Position numbers and translations under genes: made by a program
NCBI RefSeq assembly: GCF_000787375.1
Contig: NZ_JRJU01000002.1
Location: forward strand, 124,001-188,000
Length of the DNA stretch: 64,000 nucleotides
Reading direction: 5' to 3'
Source: Halalkalibacter okhensis
Lineage (GTDB): Bacteria; Bacillota; Bacilli; Bacillales; Bacillaceae_D
Shown: piece after piece, positions 54,482-63,537 of the stretch
How the letters are laid out: each line of letters starts with the position of its first letter
Numbering within the stretch: the first letter of the stretch is position 1
Notes under the pieces: model-generated
What the model was told of the DNA's origin: nothing
The model's database searches: none
Seen by the model: the letters and a program-made list of their open reading frames with translations, nothing else

Positions 54482-55336
54482 ATGACAAAGAATGAAACAT
54501 ACCAAAACAAAGCAACTGCAGCGGAAAAAGGGATTCACACTGATTTTAAAAACAACATGACGTACGGTGAGTATTTACAGTTAGATACCCTTCTTTCAAG
54601 CCAAGACCGTTTATCGGACCATCATGACGAGATGCTTTTTATTGTGATCCATCAAGTGAGTGAACTTTGGATGAAATTAATTTTACATGAGACAAATGCA
54701 GCAATCGAATCTATTAAAACCGATGACCTGCCAACATCTTTTAAGCGTTTAGCTCGCGTCTCAAAAATACAATCTCAAATCATTCAAGCCTGGGACGTTC
54801 TCTCAACGATGACACCATCGGAATACATGGAATTCCGTGATTCTCTTGGTCAGGCTTCTGGGTTTCAATCGTACCAATATCGCTTAATTGAATTTGCTCT
54901 CGGCTATAAAACAGGTCATATTTTAAAAATCTATGAAAAAGATCAAGAGCTTCATAAGATACTTGAGCAAGCTTATCATGCACCAAGCTTATATGACGTA
55001 TCCATTCAAGCCCTTGCAAAAGCTGGGTTGCCGATCAATCCAGACATGGTGAATCGCGATTTTTCAAAACCATATGAAGCTGATGATTCTGTGCGCGAAG
55101 CTTGGCTTACAGTTTACCGTAATGTCGATAAATATTGGGATCTCTATCAATTAGGTGAGAAACTTGTTGATATTGAAGACTGGCTTCAACAATGGCGCTT
55201 CCGTCATATGAAGACCGTAGAGAGAATCATTGGATTTAAAGTGGGAACTGGAGGCTCCTCTGGTGTGAACTATTTGAAAAAGGTTCTAGATCAACGATTC
55301 TTCCCTGAGTTATGGGATTTACGAACGGAAATTTAA
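54482..55336 (+). CDS. kynA: Tryptophan 2,3-dioxygenase
   Basis: The 284-aa heme enzyme opens the indole ring of tryptophan to N-formylkynurenine. Motifs: [30 protein letters not shown] with the heme-pocket histidine, [17 protein letters not shown], and the C-terminal [13 protein letters not shown] ending in [16 protein letters not shown] precedes the ATG, 17 bp after kynB. Confidence 0.94.
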   Translation: MTKNETYQNKATAAEKGIHTDFKNNMTYGEYLQLDTLLSSQDRLSDHHDEMLFIVIHQVSELWMKLILHETNAAIESIKTDDLPTSFKRLARVSKIQSQIIQAWDVLSTMTPSEYMEFRDSLGQASGFQSYQYRLIEFALGYKTGHILKIYEKDQELHKILEQAYHAPSLYDVSIQALAKAGLPINPDMVNRDFSKPYEADDSVREAWLTVYRNVDKYWDLYQLGEKLVDIEDWLQQWRFRHMKTVERIIGFKVGTGGSSGVNYLKKVLDQRFFPELWDLRTEI

Positions 55337-55349
55337 AGTAAGTACCTCT

Positions 55350-55383
55350 CCCCTGCTTCTTTTAAGCAGTTAAGTAGCAGGGG
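55350..55383. terminator. Hairpin between kynA and the transporter gene
   Basis: CCCCTGCT pairs with AGCAGGGG. No T-run follows, so it probably protects or partly terminates the kyn message rather than ending it. Confidence 0.5.
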
Positions 55384-55429
55384 AACCACATCGTTCAAGA
55401 TTGAAAATCACGTAGCAAAGGATGGTTCT

Positions 55430-56773
55430 ATGGGTACAAAACGCGAACAGTGGTCATCTAAATTAGGGTTTATTTTAGCAACTGCAGGAGCGGCGATCGG
55501 CTTAGGGGCGATATGGAAATTTCCATATGTCGCAGGGATGAACGGCGGAGGTGCTTTTTTCCTCATGTTCATCGTTTTTACAGTCGTGATCGGCCTTTCG
55601 ATGCTTATTTCTGAGTTCGTGATCGGACGAGGAGCCAAGAAAGAAGCCATTTCCGCCTATAAAAAATTAGCACCAAATAGCTTTTGGGTATGGGTTGGTC
55701 GACTCGGTGTTATCGGCTGCTTTCTATTACTCTCCTTTTACAGTGTTGTAGGTGGCTGGGTCCTGCTTTATTCTGGATTAGCCGTTTCCGATAACATTAT
55801 CCACGAAGGAGCTGATTACGGTCAGTTATTTGGACAAGTGACAAGCACGCCTTGGATGGGCTTACTTGGCTTAGCGTTATTCTTGCTTATAAACATCGTA
55901 GTATTATCGTTTGGAATTAAAAACGGAATTGAAAAAGCTAGCAAGTATTTAATGCCGCTGCTCTTTGTCTTTTTCATTGTCCTTGTGTTTCGTTCTCTTA
56001 CATTAGAAGGGGCGATGGAAGGGGTTCGTTTTTTTCTAAAGCCTGATTTCTCTAGTATTACAGGGGAATCTGTCTTATATGCACTTGGTCAATCCTTTTT
56101 CTCATTAGCAGTTGGGTTCTCTTGCATGGTTACATACAGCTCCTACTTGGACAAAAAAGAGAGCATTCCTTCTGCTGCATCATCAGTTGTCTTTATGAAC
56201 ATCTTTGTTTCACTTTTAGCGGGACTCGCCATTTTTCCAGTAGTCTTCTCATTTGGACTTGAACCAGCAGAAGGACCTGGATTGCTATTTATGGTACTGC
56301 CGGCTGCATTCTCACAAATGCCATTTGGCTCCGTTTTCTTAAGCTTATTTTTACTATTATTCTTATTCGCAACCTTAACCTCTTCTTTCAGCTTGCTTGA
56401 GATTATTATCTCGGCTTTCACAGAGGATGGAAAACGCTCAAGAAAAAAAGTAGCACTTGTTTCAGGAATGGTCGTCTTCTTAGCCGGAATTCCAGCAGCG
56501 TTATCATTTGGAGTTCTCCAAGATGTACTGATCTTTGGTCAATCAATCTTTGATGCAACGGACTACCTCGTTAGTAACATCATGCTGCCATTAGGAAGCC
56601 TCCTGATTGCCTTGTTTATTACCTATAGAATGGATCAACACCTTGTCGCCAGTGAATTCCAAGCAGGGAATACTCTTTCTCCTAGTTGGTTCACTACGTG
56701 GACATTTTTAATGAGATGGGTCGTACCACTTACAATTATTATTGTCTTTATTAACATGATTGGTCTGTTTTAG
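55430..56773 (+). CDS. NSS family sodium-dependent transporter (likely tryptophan)
   Basis: The 447-aa protein has about 11 helices and the LeuT-type first helix GFILATAGAAIGLGAIWKFP, followed by YVAGMNGGGAFFLMF, and GQSFFSLAVGFSCMVTYSSY in helix 6. Bacterial relatives such as TnaT carry tryptophan with Na+. Its position after kynUBA makes tryptophan or kynurenine the likely cargo. The start is the ATG preceded by AAAGGATGG. Confidence 0.87.
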   Translation: MGTKREQWSSKLGFILATAGAAIGLGAIWKFPYVAGMNGGGAFFLMFIVFTVVIGLSMLISEFVIGRGAKKEAISAYKKLAPNSFWVWVGRLGVIGCFLLLSFYSVVGGWVLLYSGLAVSDNIIHEGADYGQLFGQVTSTPWMGLLGLALFLLINIVVLSFGIKNGIEKASKYLMPLLFVFFIVLVFRSLTLEGAMEGVRFFLKPDFSSITGESVLYALGQSFFSLAVGFSCMVTYSSYLDKKESIPSAASSVVFMNIFVSLLAGLAIFPVVFSFGLEPAEGPGLLFMVLPAAFSQMPFGSVFLSLFLLLFLFATLTSSFSLLEIIISAFTEDGKRSRKKVALVSGMVVFLAGIPAALSFGVLQDVLIFGQSIFDATDYLVSNIMLPLGSLLIALFITYRMDQHLVASEFQAGNTLSPSWFTTWTFLMRWVVPLTIIIVFINMIGLF

Positions 56774-56844
56774 GGACAGTAGGGACAGGTTCGTTGTCCC
56801 AGATTAACAGTAACGGGGACAGTTCAAACCTGTCCCCGTTACTG
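56771..56844. repeat. GGGACAGG palindrome plus strong hairpin after the transporter
   Basis: GGGACAGGTTCGTTGTCCC (56782-56800) is followed by a perfect 15-bp stem CAGTAACGGGGACAG/CTGTCCCCGTTACTG (56808-56822, 56830-56844). The second ends in GATTTC and may terminate the kyn operon. Both arms contain GGGACAG, suggesting nested copies of one dispersed element. Confidence 0.8.
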
Positions 56845-56961
56845 ATTTCTAATTAGTCAGATAAAATGCCAAAATCAGGTTATCCTATTATTTGATATGA
56901 TATAATTACTTCACAACCTATCGCATTGTCAGCATGGAAGATGTAGAAAGGGGGCGCTTTT

Positions 56962-57297
56962 ATGGATAAATCTGATTTAATTCTTAAGGAATTACAAACA
57001 TTAAACCAGCGAGTAAACAAATTTGAAGCAAGCATGGCTACGAAACACGATCTTGAAGGCTTAGCTTCTAAACATGACCTCGAAGACATGGCTTCCAAAC
57101 AAGACCTTAAAGGCTTAGCTTCCAAGCAAGACCTCGAAGACATGGCTTCCAAACAAGACCTTAAAGGCTTAGCTTCCAAGCAAGACCTCGAAAACTTAGC
57201 TTCCAAACATGACCTCGAAGGCTTAGCAACTAAGCTTGAACAAATGAGTAAGAAACTCGATGCTGTTGTCTCACAAGTTGCCCACAATACTGAGTAA
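56962..57297 (+). CDS. Coiled-coil 9-residue-repeat protein, cut short by an in-frame stop
   Basis: The 111-aa product has an N-terminal helix (SDLILKELQTLNQRVNKFEA) and eight tandem 9-residue units of the type (L/M)ASKQDLE(G/D), then LEQMSKKLDAVVSQVAHNTE. After TAA at 57295 the same frame continues to a TAG at 57382 with NDVAQKVIDHEMDIRLIKQM, a sequence that looks like the normal end of this protein family. The TAA thus appears to be a nonsense mutation or read-through site. GGGGG precedes the ATG. Function unknown. Confidence 0.7.
   Translation: MDKSDLILKELQTLNQRVNKFEASMATKHDLEGLASKHDLEDMASKQDLKGLASKQDLEDMASKQDLKGLASKQDLENLASKHDLEGLATKLEQMSKKLDAVVSQVAHNTE
57034..57249. repeat. 27-bp in-frame tandem repeat (eight units)
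   Basis: Units start at 57034 and every 27 bp to 57223, each encoding nine residues such as LASKQDLED. Units 3/5 and 4/6 are nearly identical pairs, suggesting recent duplication of a 54-bp double unit. Confidence 0.85.
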
Positions 57298-57390
57298 GAA
57301 CTGATATGGAATGATGTAGCTCAAAAAGTTATAGATCATGAAATGGACATCCGCTTAATTAAACAAATGATTACTAACAAATAGATGATA

Positions 57391-57437
57391 GAGGGTGTCT
57401 AAAAAGGGCTGATTTTGACCTTTACAGACACCCCCTA
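57391..57437. repeat. Short inverted repeat GGGTGTCT...AGACACCC
   Basis: An 8-bp stem with a 25-nt loop lies between the coiled-coil gene and uvsE. It resembles dispersed Bacillus palindromes or a small mobile-element end. It has no T-run. Confidence 0.4.
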
Positions 57438-57460
57438 GAACACCCGGAACACCTTTCCTC

Positions 57461-58414
57461 TTACACCTCAATCGCCCCTCCATCAATCCGCTTAAACCCT
57501 CGCAATTTCCCTAATTCCTCGACAAGCCTCAATGCCGCTTTATCTTTCGCCTTTGCCTCTATCATAATATCTGCTGATCTTCCGTAAGCTTTTAATGTTT
57601 TGATAAAGTCCATGGCAAACCCCATATCAACATAATCGGCATGGGCGCGGATTAATTTATCTGACTTTGGAGAGGATAAGTGAAATTTAGGAGGTCTTCC
57701 TGTTTTTTCCCAAGTAGCAAAAATTCTTGGTAGCAAATCCTCAAATGCTTCATCTCCAGGATTTGCCCAGTGATGATGATAATCAAAAACAAAGGCAAGA
57801 CCGTGCCGCTCACAAACCTGTAATGTTTCTTCTGCTGTGTAGGTTTTATCATCATTCTCAAGAGTCGTTTGACAACGAATATCTTCATTAAGCTTCTGAA
57901 AATTATCGTTGAATCTAGCTATCGCCTCTTCCTTATTTCCATACGCGCCACCAACATGGATATTAATGTTTGCATGCTTATGTAACCCCATTGCTTCCAA
58001 CATTTCATAGTGATAGGTCATATCAATAATGGCATTACCCGTAACATGATCCTGTGGGCTAGTAAACAATGTGTATTGATTCGGGTGAAAGCTAACGCGC
58101 AGGTGCTTTTCTTGAACCAATGTGCCAATTTCTTTGAACCAATCCTTAAAAGGTGTGTGAAAATCCCACTTAACCTCAGGATGTGTCGCAAGTGGCACGA
58201 GTGAAGAAGACATTCGATAAACATCGATACCGTGTGCGATATTATAATAAAGAGTGCGAAGCGTATTTTTTAAATTTTGCTCTGTAATATAGTGTAACTT
58301 TTCCTTTCTACTTTCTTTATCTTGTTTTTTCCAATTCGTAAACGTTAACGTTCTAGATGGCGAAGCTTCCCATAAAGAAAGCGCCGTTGAGACATATCCG
58401 AACCTGAGAATCAC
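57461..58414 (-). CDS. uvsE: UV DNA damage endonuclease
   Basis: The 317-aa TIM-barrel enzyme nicks 5' of UV photoproducts in alternative excision repair. Motifs: MILRFGYVSTALSLWEASPS, VSFHPNQYTLFTSP, NINIHVGGAYGNKEEAI, LENDDKTYTAEE, FVFDYHHHWANPG and the C-terminal DIMIEAKAKDKAALRL. The metal ligands (H, E, D) are in these strands. The start is GTG 58414 with GGGGG upstream. UvsE is common in spore-formers. Confidence 0.93.
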   Translation of the reverse strand: MILRFGYVSTALSLWEASPSRTLTFTNWKKQDKESRKEKLHYITEQNLKNTLRTLYYNIAHGIDVYRMSSSLVPLATHPEVKWDFHTPFKDWFKEIGTLVQEKHLRVSFHPNQYTLFTSPQDHVTGNAIIDMTYHYEMLEAMGLHKHANINIHVGGAYGNKEEAIARFNDNFQKLNEDIRCQTTLENDDKTYTAEETLQVCERHGLAFVFDYHHHWANPGDEAFEDLLPRIFATWEKTGRPPKFHLSSPKSDKLIRAHADYVDMGFAMDFIKTLKAYGRSADIMIEAKAKDKAALRLVEELGKLRGFKRIDGGAIEV

Positions 58415-58495
58415 CGTATCCCCCCGACCTATGACAGATATATGTAGTGTGTGTGAGTTATTTAATCTTCATACTAGTGACATCAGGTACTGTCA

Positions 58496-59341
58496 CTAAC
58501 CAGTCCATATTCTCTTTAGTATTTCTATCGTAATGTCTCTTGCCTCGACTGAGGTACCCTCTAGATTGGTGACAAAAACAAACTTCATATCTTCTCGTTC
58601 CACATACCCAACAAACCAACCAATCCCGGACCCTTGCCCTGTTTTCGCATAAACCGTATAATCTTCCTCCTCTATTAATTTCATCATATTCTTTACGGTT
58701 TGCATCACCTCGTGATCAAATGGAAGATCTTCCTGTACTAATTTCTCGAGAAAAACCGACTGTTCGACAGGTGAAATTTCTAATGAACTGCTTAGCCAGA
58801 ATTGATCAATTCCTTCACTACTATCTTGATTTCCATAAGAAATTTTACTTAACCATTCGTTCATTTTTTCTTCACCAATATCTCGAGCCATCTCTTGATA
58901 ATACCAAACAACCGAATTTTCGAATCCTGTTTTTAGGGAGTGATCTTGATTCCAAGCATCAATCTCACGGAGGACCCCATCCCATTCTTTCATGTGCTCC
59001 TCATTTTCTACCGCACCCACCTGTAATCCTATAAGAGCATTTGGAATCTTAAACGTTGATTGAGGTGCGAACCTTTGATTGGCTCGTTGATGGTTATAAA
59101 TAAGGAGATTATTTTGACCGATTTCACTTAGGATGAAAGTTCCTTCACTTTCTTTGAAAAAATCACCCACGTTGATCGCTTCAAAAGAAAAAGGTTCGTG
59201 TACGACATCGACTTCTTCACTATCATCAAAAAGACTTTCACTACTCGTTTTTGAATTGTCATAGATCCCCTCGATCCCCTTTAAAATCATAAATAAAACT
59301 AACACAAGGATAACCCAGATCATTCGTTTAGCTTGTTTCAT
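58496..59341 (-). CDS. Class D beta-lactamase
   Basis: The 281-aa enzyme has an N-terminal membrane segment (WVILVLVLFMILKGI) and the class D active site: serine in PQSTFKIPNALIGL (S-x-x-K), SYGNQDS (Y-G-N) and KTGQGSGIGWFVGYVE (KTG). The carbamylated lysine would be that of STFK. It hydrolyses beta-lactams at the cell surface. It is last in an operon with a penicillin-binding protein and a 44-aa membrane protein. AGGTGAG precedes the ATG. Confidence 0.9.
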   Translation of the reverse strand: MKQAKRMIWVILVLVLFMILKGIEGIYDNSKTSSESLFDDSEEVDVVHEPFSFEAINVGDFFKESEGTFILSEIGQNNLLIYNHQRANQRFAPQSTFKIPNALIGLQVGAVENEEHMKEWDGVLREIDAWNQDHSLKTGFENSVVWYYQEMARDIGEEKMNEWLSKISYGNQDSSEGIDQFWLSSSLEISPVEQSVFLEKLVQEDLPFDHEVMQTVKNMMKLIEEEDYTVYAKTGQGSGIGWFVGYVEREDMKFVFVTNLEGTSVEARDITIEILKRIWTG

Positions 59342-59368
59342 TTTTTGCTCACCTCTTAATCACAACTT

Positions 59369-59384
59369 ATTTCTATGTAGAAAT
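59369..59384. promoter_or_regulatory. Perfect dyad upstream of the beta-lactamase
   Basis: ATTTCTATGTAGAAAT has 7-bp perfect arms around TG. It differs from the ACTTACA-type boxes upstream of the PBP and blaI genes, so it is either a diverged BlaI site or a site for another regulator. Confidence 0.35.
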
Positions 59385-59403
59385 ACTACGTTCTCTCATT
59401 TAC

Positions 59404-59538
59404 TCATTTAAGTTTTACACGTCCATGCTCTGACTTTGTATTATACGAAAACATCATAAACAACAATCTAACAAAAAGGGTTAAGATTCCAATGATGACT
59501 AACTCTGCTAAGGCGACACTCATACTGAACATACTCAT
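59404..59538 (-). CDS. 44-residue single-helix membrane protein in the bla operon
   Basis: The frame reads MSMFSMSVALAELVIIGILT at its start and then a short loop ending in NTKSEHGRVKLK: one membrane helix with a basic tail. AAGGAGG sits 4-5 bp before the ATG, a strong ribosome site. It starts 14 bp after the PBP stop and ends about 60 bp before the beta-lactamase start, so it belongs to the same operon. I recognise no family. A PBP or beta-lactamase partner is a guess. Confidence 0.6.
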   Translation of the reverse strand: MSMFSMSVALAELVIIGILTLFVRLLFMMFSYNTKSEHGRVKLK

Positions 59539-59552
59539 AGCTACCTCCTTAT

Positions 59553-61592
59553 TCACTTACTCAGTCCCGTTCGACTCTCTTTTAATTCGAAGTAGGCTTT
59601 TGTTGCATCTCTTGCAATATGTTGTGCCATTCCTTGTCTAGCCCCATGAATGTCCAACTTCGCATGTGGTACAACTACAGCAAAAGCAATTTCTGGATTA
59701 TCAAATGGCGCATAACCAACAAAAGTTTGTGTTTCTCCATTAATGACTGTTGTCTTTTCCCCTTCTTGAATTCCCACTGTCACTTGAGCAGTCCCCGTCT
59801 TTCCCGCGACCTGATATTGTGGAATGTCTGAAAACCTCGCAGCCGCATTGCCATGTGTAACGACGCGCCTAAGACCTTCTTGTGTTCTCCTAATATGTTC
59901 ATCAGTCATTTCAATTCTATTTAACACACTTGGTTCAACCTTTCGCAGGATCGCTCCGGCAACTGGCTCGCGAATTTCAGTAACAAGGTTTAATTTCATT
60001 CGGTATCCATCATTGGCAATTGTCGCAATATATTGCGCCAATTGTAACGTTGTATATGTATCATATTGACCAATCATAAGGTCAAGCAATTTCCCCCCAT
60101 TTGTATTGGATCCTTGCATCCCATTAAAGGAAGTTGGTAAATCAATTCCGGTTTCCGCACCTAATCCAAACTGGGAGAAGCTATTGCGCACCGTGTTATA
60201 AGCCTCTCCTATCGTCTCACCCGTCCATCCACATGTCTGATTGGGACCGGCATAATAGCAGTTAGCTAATCTCATCCCTATTTCAAACATATACACATTC
60301 GATGATTGTTCAAGCGCATAGCGATCATCAATCCAACCAAACCCCGTTTTATTCCAAGTTCCCTTTGGCGGAGTTCCTGGCAAATAAATCGTTCGATCAT
60401 TAAACTTTGTTCCTGGTGCCGTAACGCCTTCATGAAAGCCGGTTAACACTGAAGCTGCTTTTACAGATGACCCCATCTCAAACGCTTTATTGACTACACC
60501 AACATGATCAGACCTACTAGAATTCTCTCTGTCAAAAGCATCTAGAAAACCGGCCATTGCTAATATCTCACCCGTTCGTGGATTCATTACCACAGCATAG
60601 GCAGAACGGTCTTGAATAAACGAATTCTTACCAGAATCCATTTCATTTTCAATAATATTCTCCAATCTTTGTTGCAACTCCATATCAATTGATAAACTAA
60701 GATCATCGCCTCTCTGTCCGCCTTTCTCAGAGAAAGATTGAACCTCTCCATACTCTTCGTGGCTCGTTACGGCTTTTATCCCTTTTAGTACACCCTCGTA
60801 TTGCTCCTCTAAATAACTGACACCGACTATCTCATTGCGCTCATAACCTCTTGCTAAATACGAACGAATCTTCTCATTCGGAATCATATTGACATTCCCT
60901 AAAAAACCTCGAAATGAATCTCCATATGGGTAACTTCTGCTTGAATCTAACTGGATGTCAATCCCTGGTAATTGATCTAAAATCTCACTAATTGCATGTA
61001 CTTCTGCATTCGTAAGGTTACGTTTGATTCTCTGAGGGGTATCGATTGATCCTTGGATCATCTCCCGAAAAATCGCAATGATATGTAACTCTCTTTCACT
61101 AATTGTATTAAGATGATCATCTGTAAGTGCCTCCACTTCTAGACGGTACAGTCCAGCAGGGCTGTCTGCCTTACTACGTTCCTCTTTACTTATTAATTTC
61201 TCTCTCTCTTTTTCTTCCATCATTAGCAAAATAAAATCCTTTTTATCTCTTTCTGTCACTTTTGATGGATCCACTATTATGAATGATGCAAGAGTTTCAG
61301 CTATCTTTATAATCGAAGTCGGATTAGTTTGAATCGATGGCATCATATAGGTAACTGACATTTCGACCTCATTGTTCACCACAATATTTCCATATCGATC
61401 AAAAATTAACCCACGCGGTACATCCGTTTGGATCATCCTCTCCCTAACTAGATCTAACTGATCTGCAAATACCTCTCCATTTAGGATTTGAATGTACCCA
61501 AGTCTAACGATCAGACAAGAGAATAATAGAAAGATCGATAAAAATAATATGTTGATTCGAGGGATGTGATTCATTCGTCTTTTTTTCTTCAT
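59553..61592 (-). CDS. Class B penicillin-binding protein (PBP2 type)
   Basis: The 679-aa transpeptidase has a short cytoplasmic tail, one membrane helix (ILFLSIFLLFSCLIVRLGYI), a dimerisation/pedestal domain and a transpeptidase domain with active serine in MGSSVKAAS (S-x-x-K), EQSSNVYM (S-x-N) and AGKTGTAQV (KTG). RGLIFDRYGNIVVNN is the PBP2/SpoVD-type N-domain mark. It builds cross-links during wall elongation. Twin BlaI-type boxes lie just upstream, so this copy is probably beta-lactam inducible, as in resistance PBPs. Confidence 0.9.
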   Translation of the reverse strand: MKKKRRMNHIPRINILFLSIFLLFSCLIVRLGYIQILNGEVFADQLDLVRERMIQTDVPRGLIFDRYGNIVVNNEVEMSVTYMMPSIQTNPTSIIKIAETLASFIIVDPSKVTERDKKDFILLMMEEKEREKLISKEERSKADSPAGLYRLEVEALTDDHLNTISERELHIIAIFREMIQGSIDTPQRIKRNLTNAEVHAISEILDQLPGIDIQLDSSRSYPYGDSFRGFLGNVNMIPNEKIRSYLARGYERNEIVGVSYLEEQYEGVLKGIKAVTSHEEYGEVQSFSEKGGQRGDDLSLSIDMELQQRLENIIENEMDSGKNSFIQDRSAYAVVMNPRTGEILAMAGFLDAFDRENSSRSDHVGVVNKAFEMGSSVKAASVLTGFHEGVTAPGTKFNDRTIYLPGTPPKGTWNKTGFGWIDDRYALEQSSNVYMFEIGMRLANCYYAGPNQTCGWTGETIGEAYNTVRNSFSQFGLGAETGIDLPTSFNGMQGSNTNGGKLLDLMIGQYDTYTTLQLAQYIATIANDGYRMKLNLVTEIREPVAGAILRKVEPSVLNRIEMTDEHIRRTQEGLRRVVTHGNAAARFSDIPQYQVAGKTGTAQVTVGIQEGEKTTVINGETQTFVGYAPFDNPEIAFAVVVPHAKLDIHGARQGMAQHIARDATKAYFELKESRTGLSK

Positions 61593-61610
61593 TCTCTTCC
61601 TCCTTTAAAA

Positions 61611-61650
61611 ACTTACATATGTAATATTTAAAAGTATTACACGTGTAAGT
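61611..61650. promoter_or_regulatory. Paired BlaI-type operators upstream of the PBP gene
   Basis: ACTTACATATGTAATA (61611-61626) and TATTACACGTGTAAGT (61635-61650) are inverted copies of one box with a TTACA-N2-TGTAA dyad, the BlaI/MecI type. They overlap the region 20-60 bp before the PBP start. Confidence 0.8.
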
Positions 61651-61689
61651 TTTTAAGTCAATAGCTTTTTTTACAACGAAAATTCTTTT

Positions 61690-61737
61690 AAATAGGAAAA
61701 AGCCGCAGATCAGAAAATCTGCGGCTTTTTCCTATTT
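61690..61737. terminator. Terminator of the blaI-blaR1 operon
   Basis: A perfect 21-bp stem (arms containing GGAAAAAGCCGCAGAT and its complement) with a 6-nt loop lies 12 bp after the blaR1 stop, with T-runs inside the stem and ATTT after it. Confidence 0.85.
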
Positions 61738-61748
61738 AATCAGTACTT

Positions 61749-63536
61749 TTATTGGGATACGTACAATCCTTCCTCCTCCAAAATTGACAGAGCCACTTCT
61801 GCGGCAGAACTTCCACTAGCCTGCTTATCTCCTTCGATATAGACAGCAAAGAAAGTCGTATGATCGGCAGCTTCTAAATATCCAACAAACCAGCCGATAT
61901 GTTCACCGTCTATAACGACAGTTCCTGTTTTTCCAAAAAGACGATTCCCTCCGGCTTCTTCCAGAAATAGTGAGTCTTTAATCGTTTGGATGTTTACTGG
62001 TTCAAACATGAATTCATTATAATAAAAATCCTTTAAAACATTTACCTGCTCCACAGGTGATATTTTTAACGTTCCATCTAACCAGTAACTAGAAACATCT
62101 TTAACTTGAGTATTCCCATACTGAATATGTTGATAATAATCCCTCAACATTTCAGCCCCAATCTGTTGATCAAGCTCATGAAAATACCAAGAGGCTGAGC
62201 TTTTCATTGCCGAAAGCAAATCTTGATCCTGATTCCACTCCTCATATTGATATATTGTACCGTCCCATGGAAGGTCAGAATTTCCTTGTGAAATTATTCC
62301 CGATTGTAGAGCAAACAATGAGTTGTAGATCTTATAAGTCGAAGCAGGGATATACCTAGTCATACTTTCTTCTTGGTTGTAAATGCGATACTGGTCCTCT
62401 TTAGCATCATATAGAACAGCCGTACCTGAAAATTCTTCAAAAAAACGACTGTAATCTTCTTCTGCTATGTTCATATTTGTAATGGAGTGATGGTCATGAT
62501 TCACGGCTAAAGCCGAAAATGATGGACTACTTGTAACTAATAAAGCAAGTACTCCTGAGATAACCAGCATACTTTTTGTCTTAAGAGACTTTGTTTCGAC
62601 CTGATAATTAGCGATGGTCACAATACGCTTTTTCACTTGCTTAAACGAGCTACTCATTTCCGAAGCCACTAACATTGATGGGGATTGTACTGAGGCAAAC
62701 TTTAAGATGACTTTGCCATATTGAAGGTGTGAATCAGGATTTAATGATTTTAATACCTCATAATCACAAGAAATCTCCATTTCTGTTTTCAACCCTCTTA
62801 AGAAATACCAGACGACTGGATTAAACCAGTACATCATTTTAGCAAGTGCCACTGCATAGTTGATAAGGACATCCTTACGTTTACAGTGGTATACCTCATG
62901 CAGGAATACACATCTCATCTCGTCAATAGATAGCATTGACATATCTTTTGGCAAGACAATAAATGGACGAAACAAACCAAAAGTAATCGGGGACTTAACC
63001 AAAGACGAATACCCGAAACTAATCCTTTTATAAAAACCAAATTCCTCTTTACATTGAGTCAAAAGCATTAGTAACTCGTGATCTTGAACAACTTGCAAAC
63101 TTCTCTTTATTTTCCAAATTAATAGATTACTAAATAAGATGACCAAGAACAAAATGCAGATACCCATTACCCACAAAGCAAACAAGGTTGAGTCCACTTT
63201 ATCAAACCATGACTGCTCTACTGTCATTGAAAAGTCTTGTAACCAATTTGTCCTTTGAATCTGGTTCTCTGATGATGAACTTAAAAAAGTGAAATCAGGC
63301 AAGATGAGACTAGTTGCTCGGAAATCCGTTATCCAACCCATTAACGAATTTACCTTTAATAAATGATAAGGAACAAATGGAGTAATTAACGTAAATAAAG
63401 CAAGCACACTTATATAATAATGGGCATTGACCGTAATCTGACTCTTTATCAGCTTCTTTAATAAAAGAATTGTACCTAAAAGTATCGCTAAATAAAGGTT
63501 ACTAATAAGAAAGTGACTAAAGAACGAATCCCCCAT
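61749..63536 (-). CDS. blaR1: BlaR1 family beta-lactam sensor/M56 peptidase
   Basis: The 595-aa protein has four helices in the first half, the zinc peptidase motif FLHEVYHCKRKD (HExxH) in the M56 domain near residue 205, and a C-terminal extracellular class D-like sensor with acylatable serine in IPASTYKIYNSLFAL and FGKTGTVVIDGEHIGWFVGY. Beta-lactam acylation triggers intracellular proteolysis that lifts BlaI repression. The gene directly follows blaI (2 bp). Confidence 0.92.
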   Translation of the reverse strand: MGDSFFSHFLISNLYLAILLGTILLLKKLIKSQITVNAHYYISVLALFTLITPFVPYHLLKVNSLMGWITDFRATSLILPDFTFLSSSSENQIQRTNWLQDFSMTVEQSWFDKVDSTLFALWVMGICILFLVILFSNLLIWKIKRSLQVVQDHELLMLLTQCKEEFGFYKRISFGYSSLVKSPITFGLFRPFIVLPKDMSMLSIDEMRCVFLHEVYHCKRKDVLINYAVALAKMMYWFNPVVWYFLRGLKTEMEISCDYEVLKSLNPDSHLQYGKVILKFASVQSPSMLVASEMSSSFKQVKKRIVTIANYQVETKSLKTKSMLVISGVLALLVTSSPSFSALAVNHDHHSITNMNIAEEDYSRFFEEFSGTAVLYDAKEDQYRIYNQEESMTRYIPASTYKIYNSLFALQSGIISQGNSDLPWDGTIYQYEEWNQDQDLLSAMKSSASWYFHELDQQIGAEMLRDYYQHIQYGNTQVKDVSSYWLDGTLKISPVEQVNVLKDFYYNEFMFEPVNIQTIKDSLFLEEAGGNRLFGKTGTVVIDGEHIGWFVGYLEAADHTTFFAVYIEGDKQASGSSAAEVALSILEEEGLYVSQ

Positions 63537-63537
63537 A

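Noticed and set aside
56880-57287. 135-codon minus-strand open frame opposite the coiled-coil gene
   Set aside because: It is a shadow of the 27-bp repeat on the other strand, with monotonous SRSCLEA repeats and no ribosome site.
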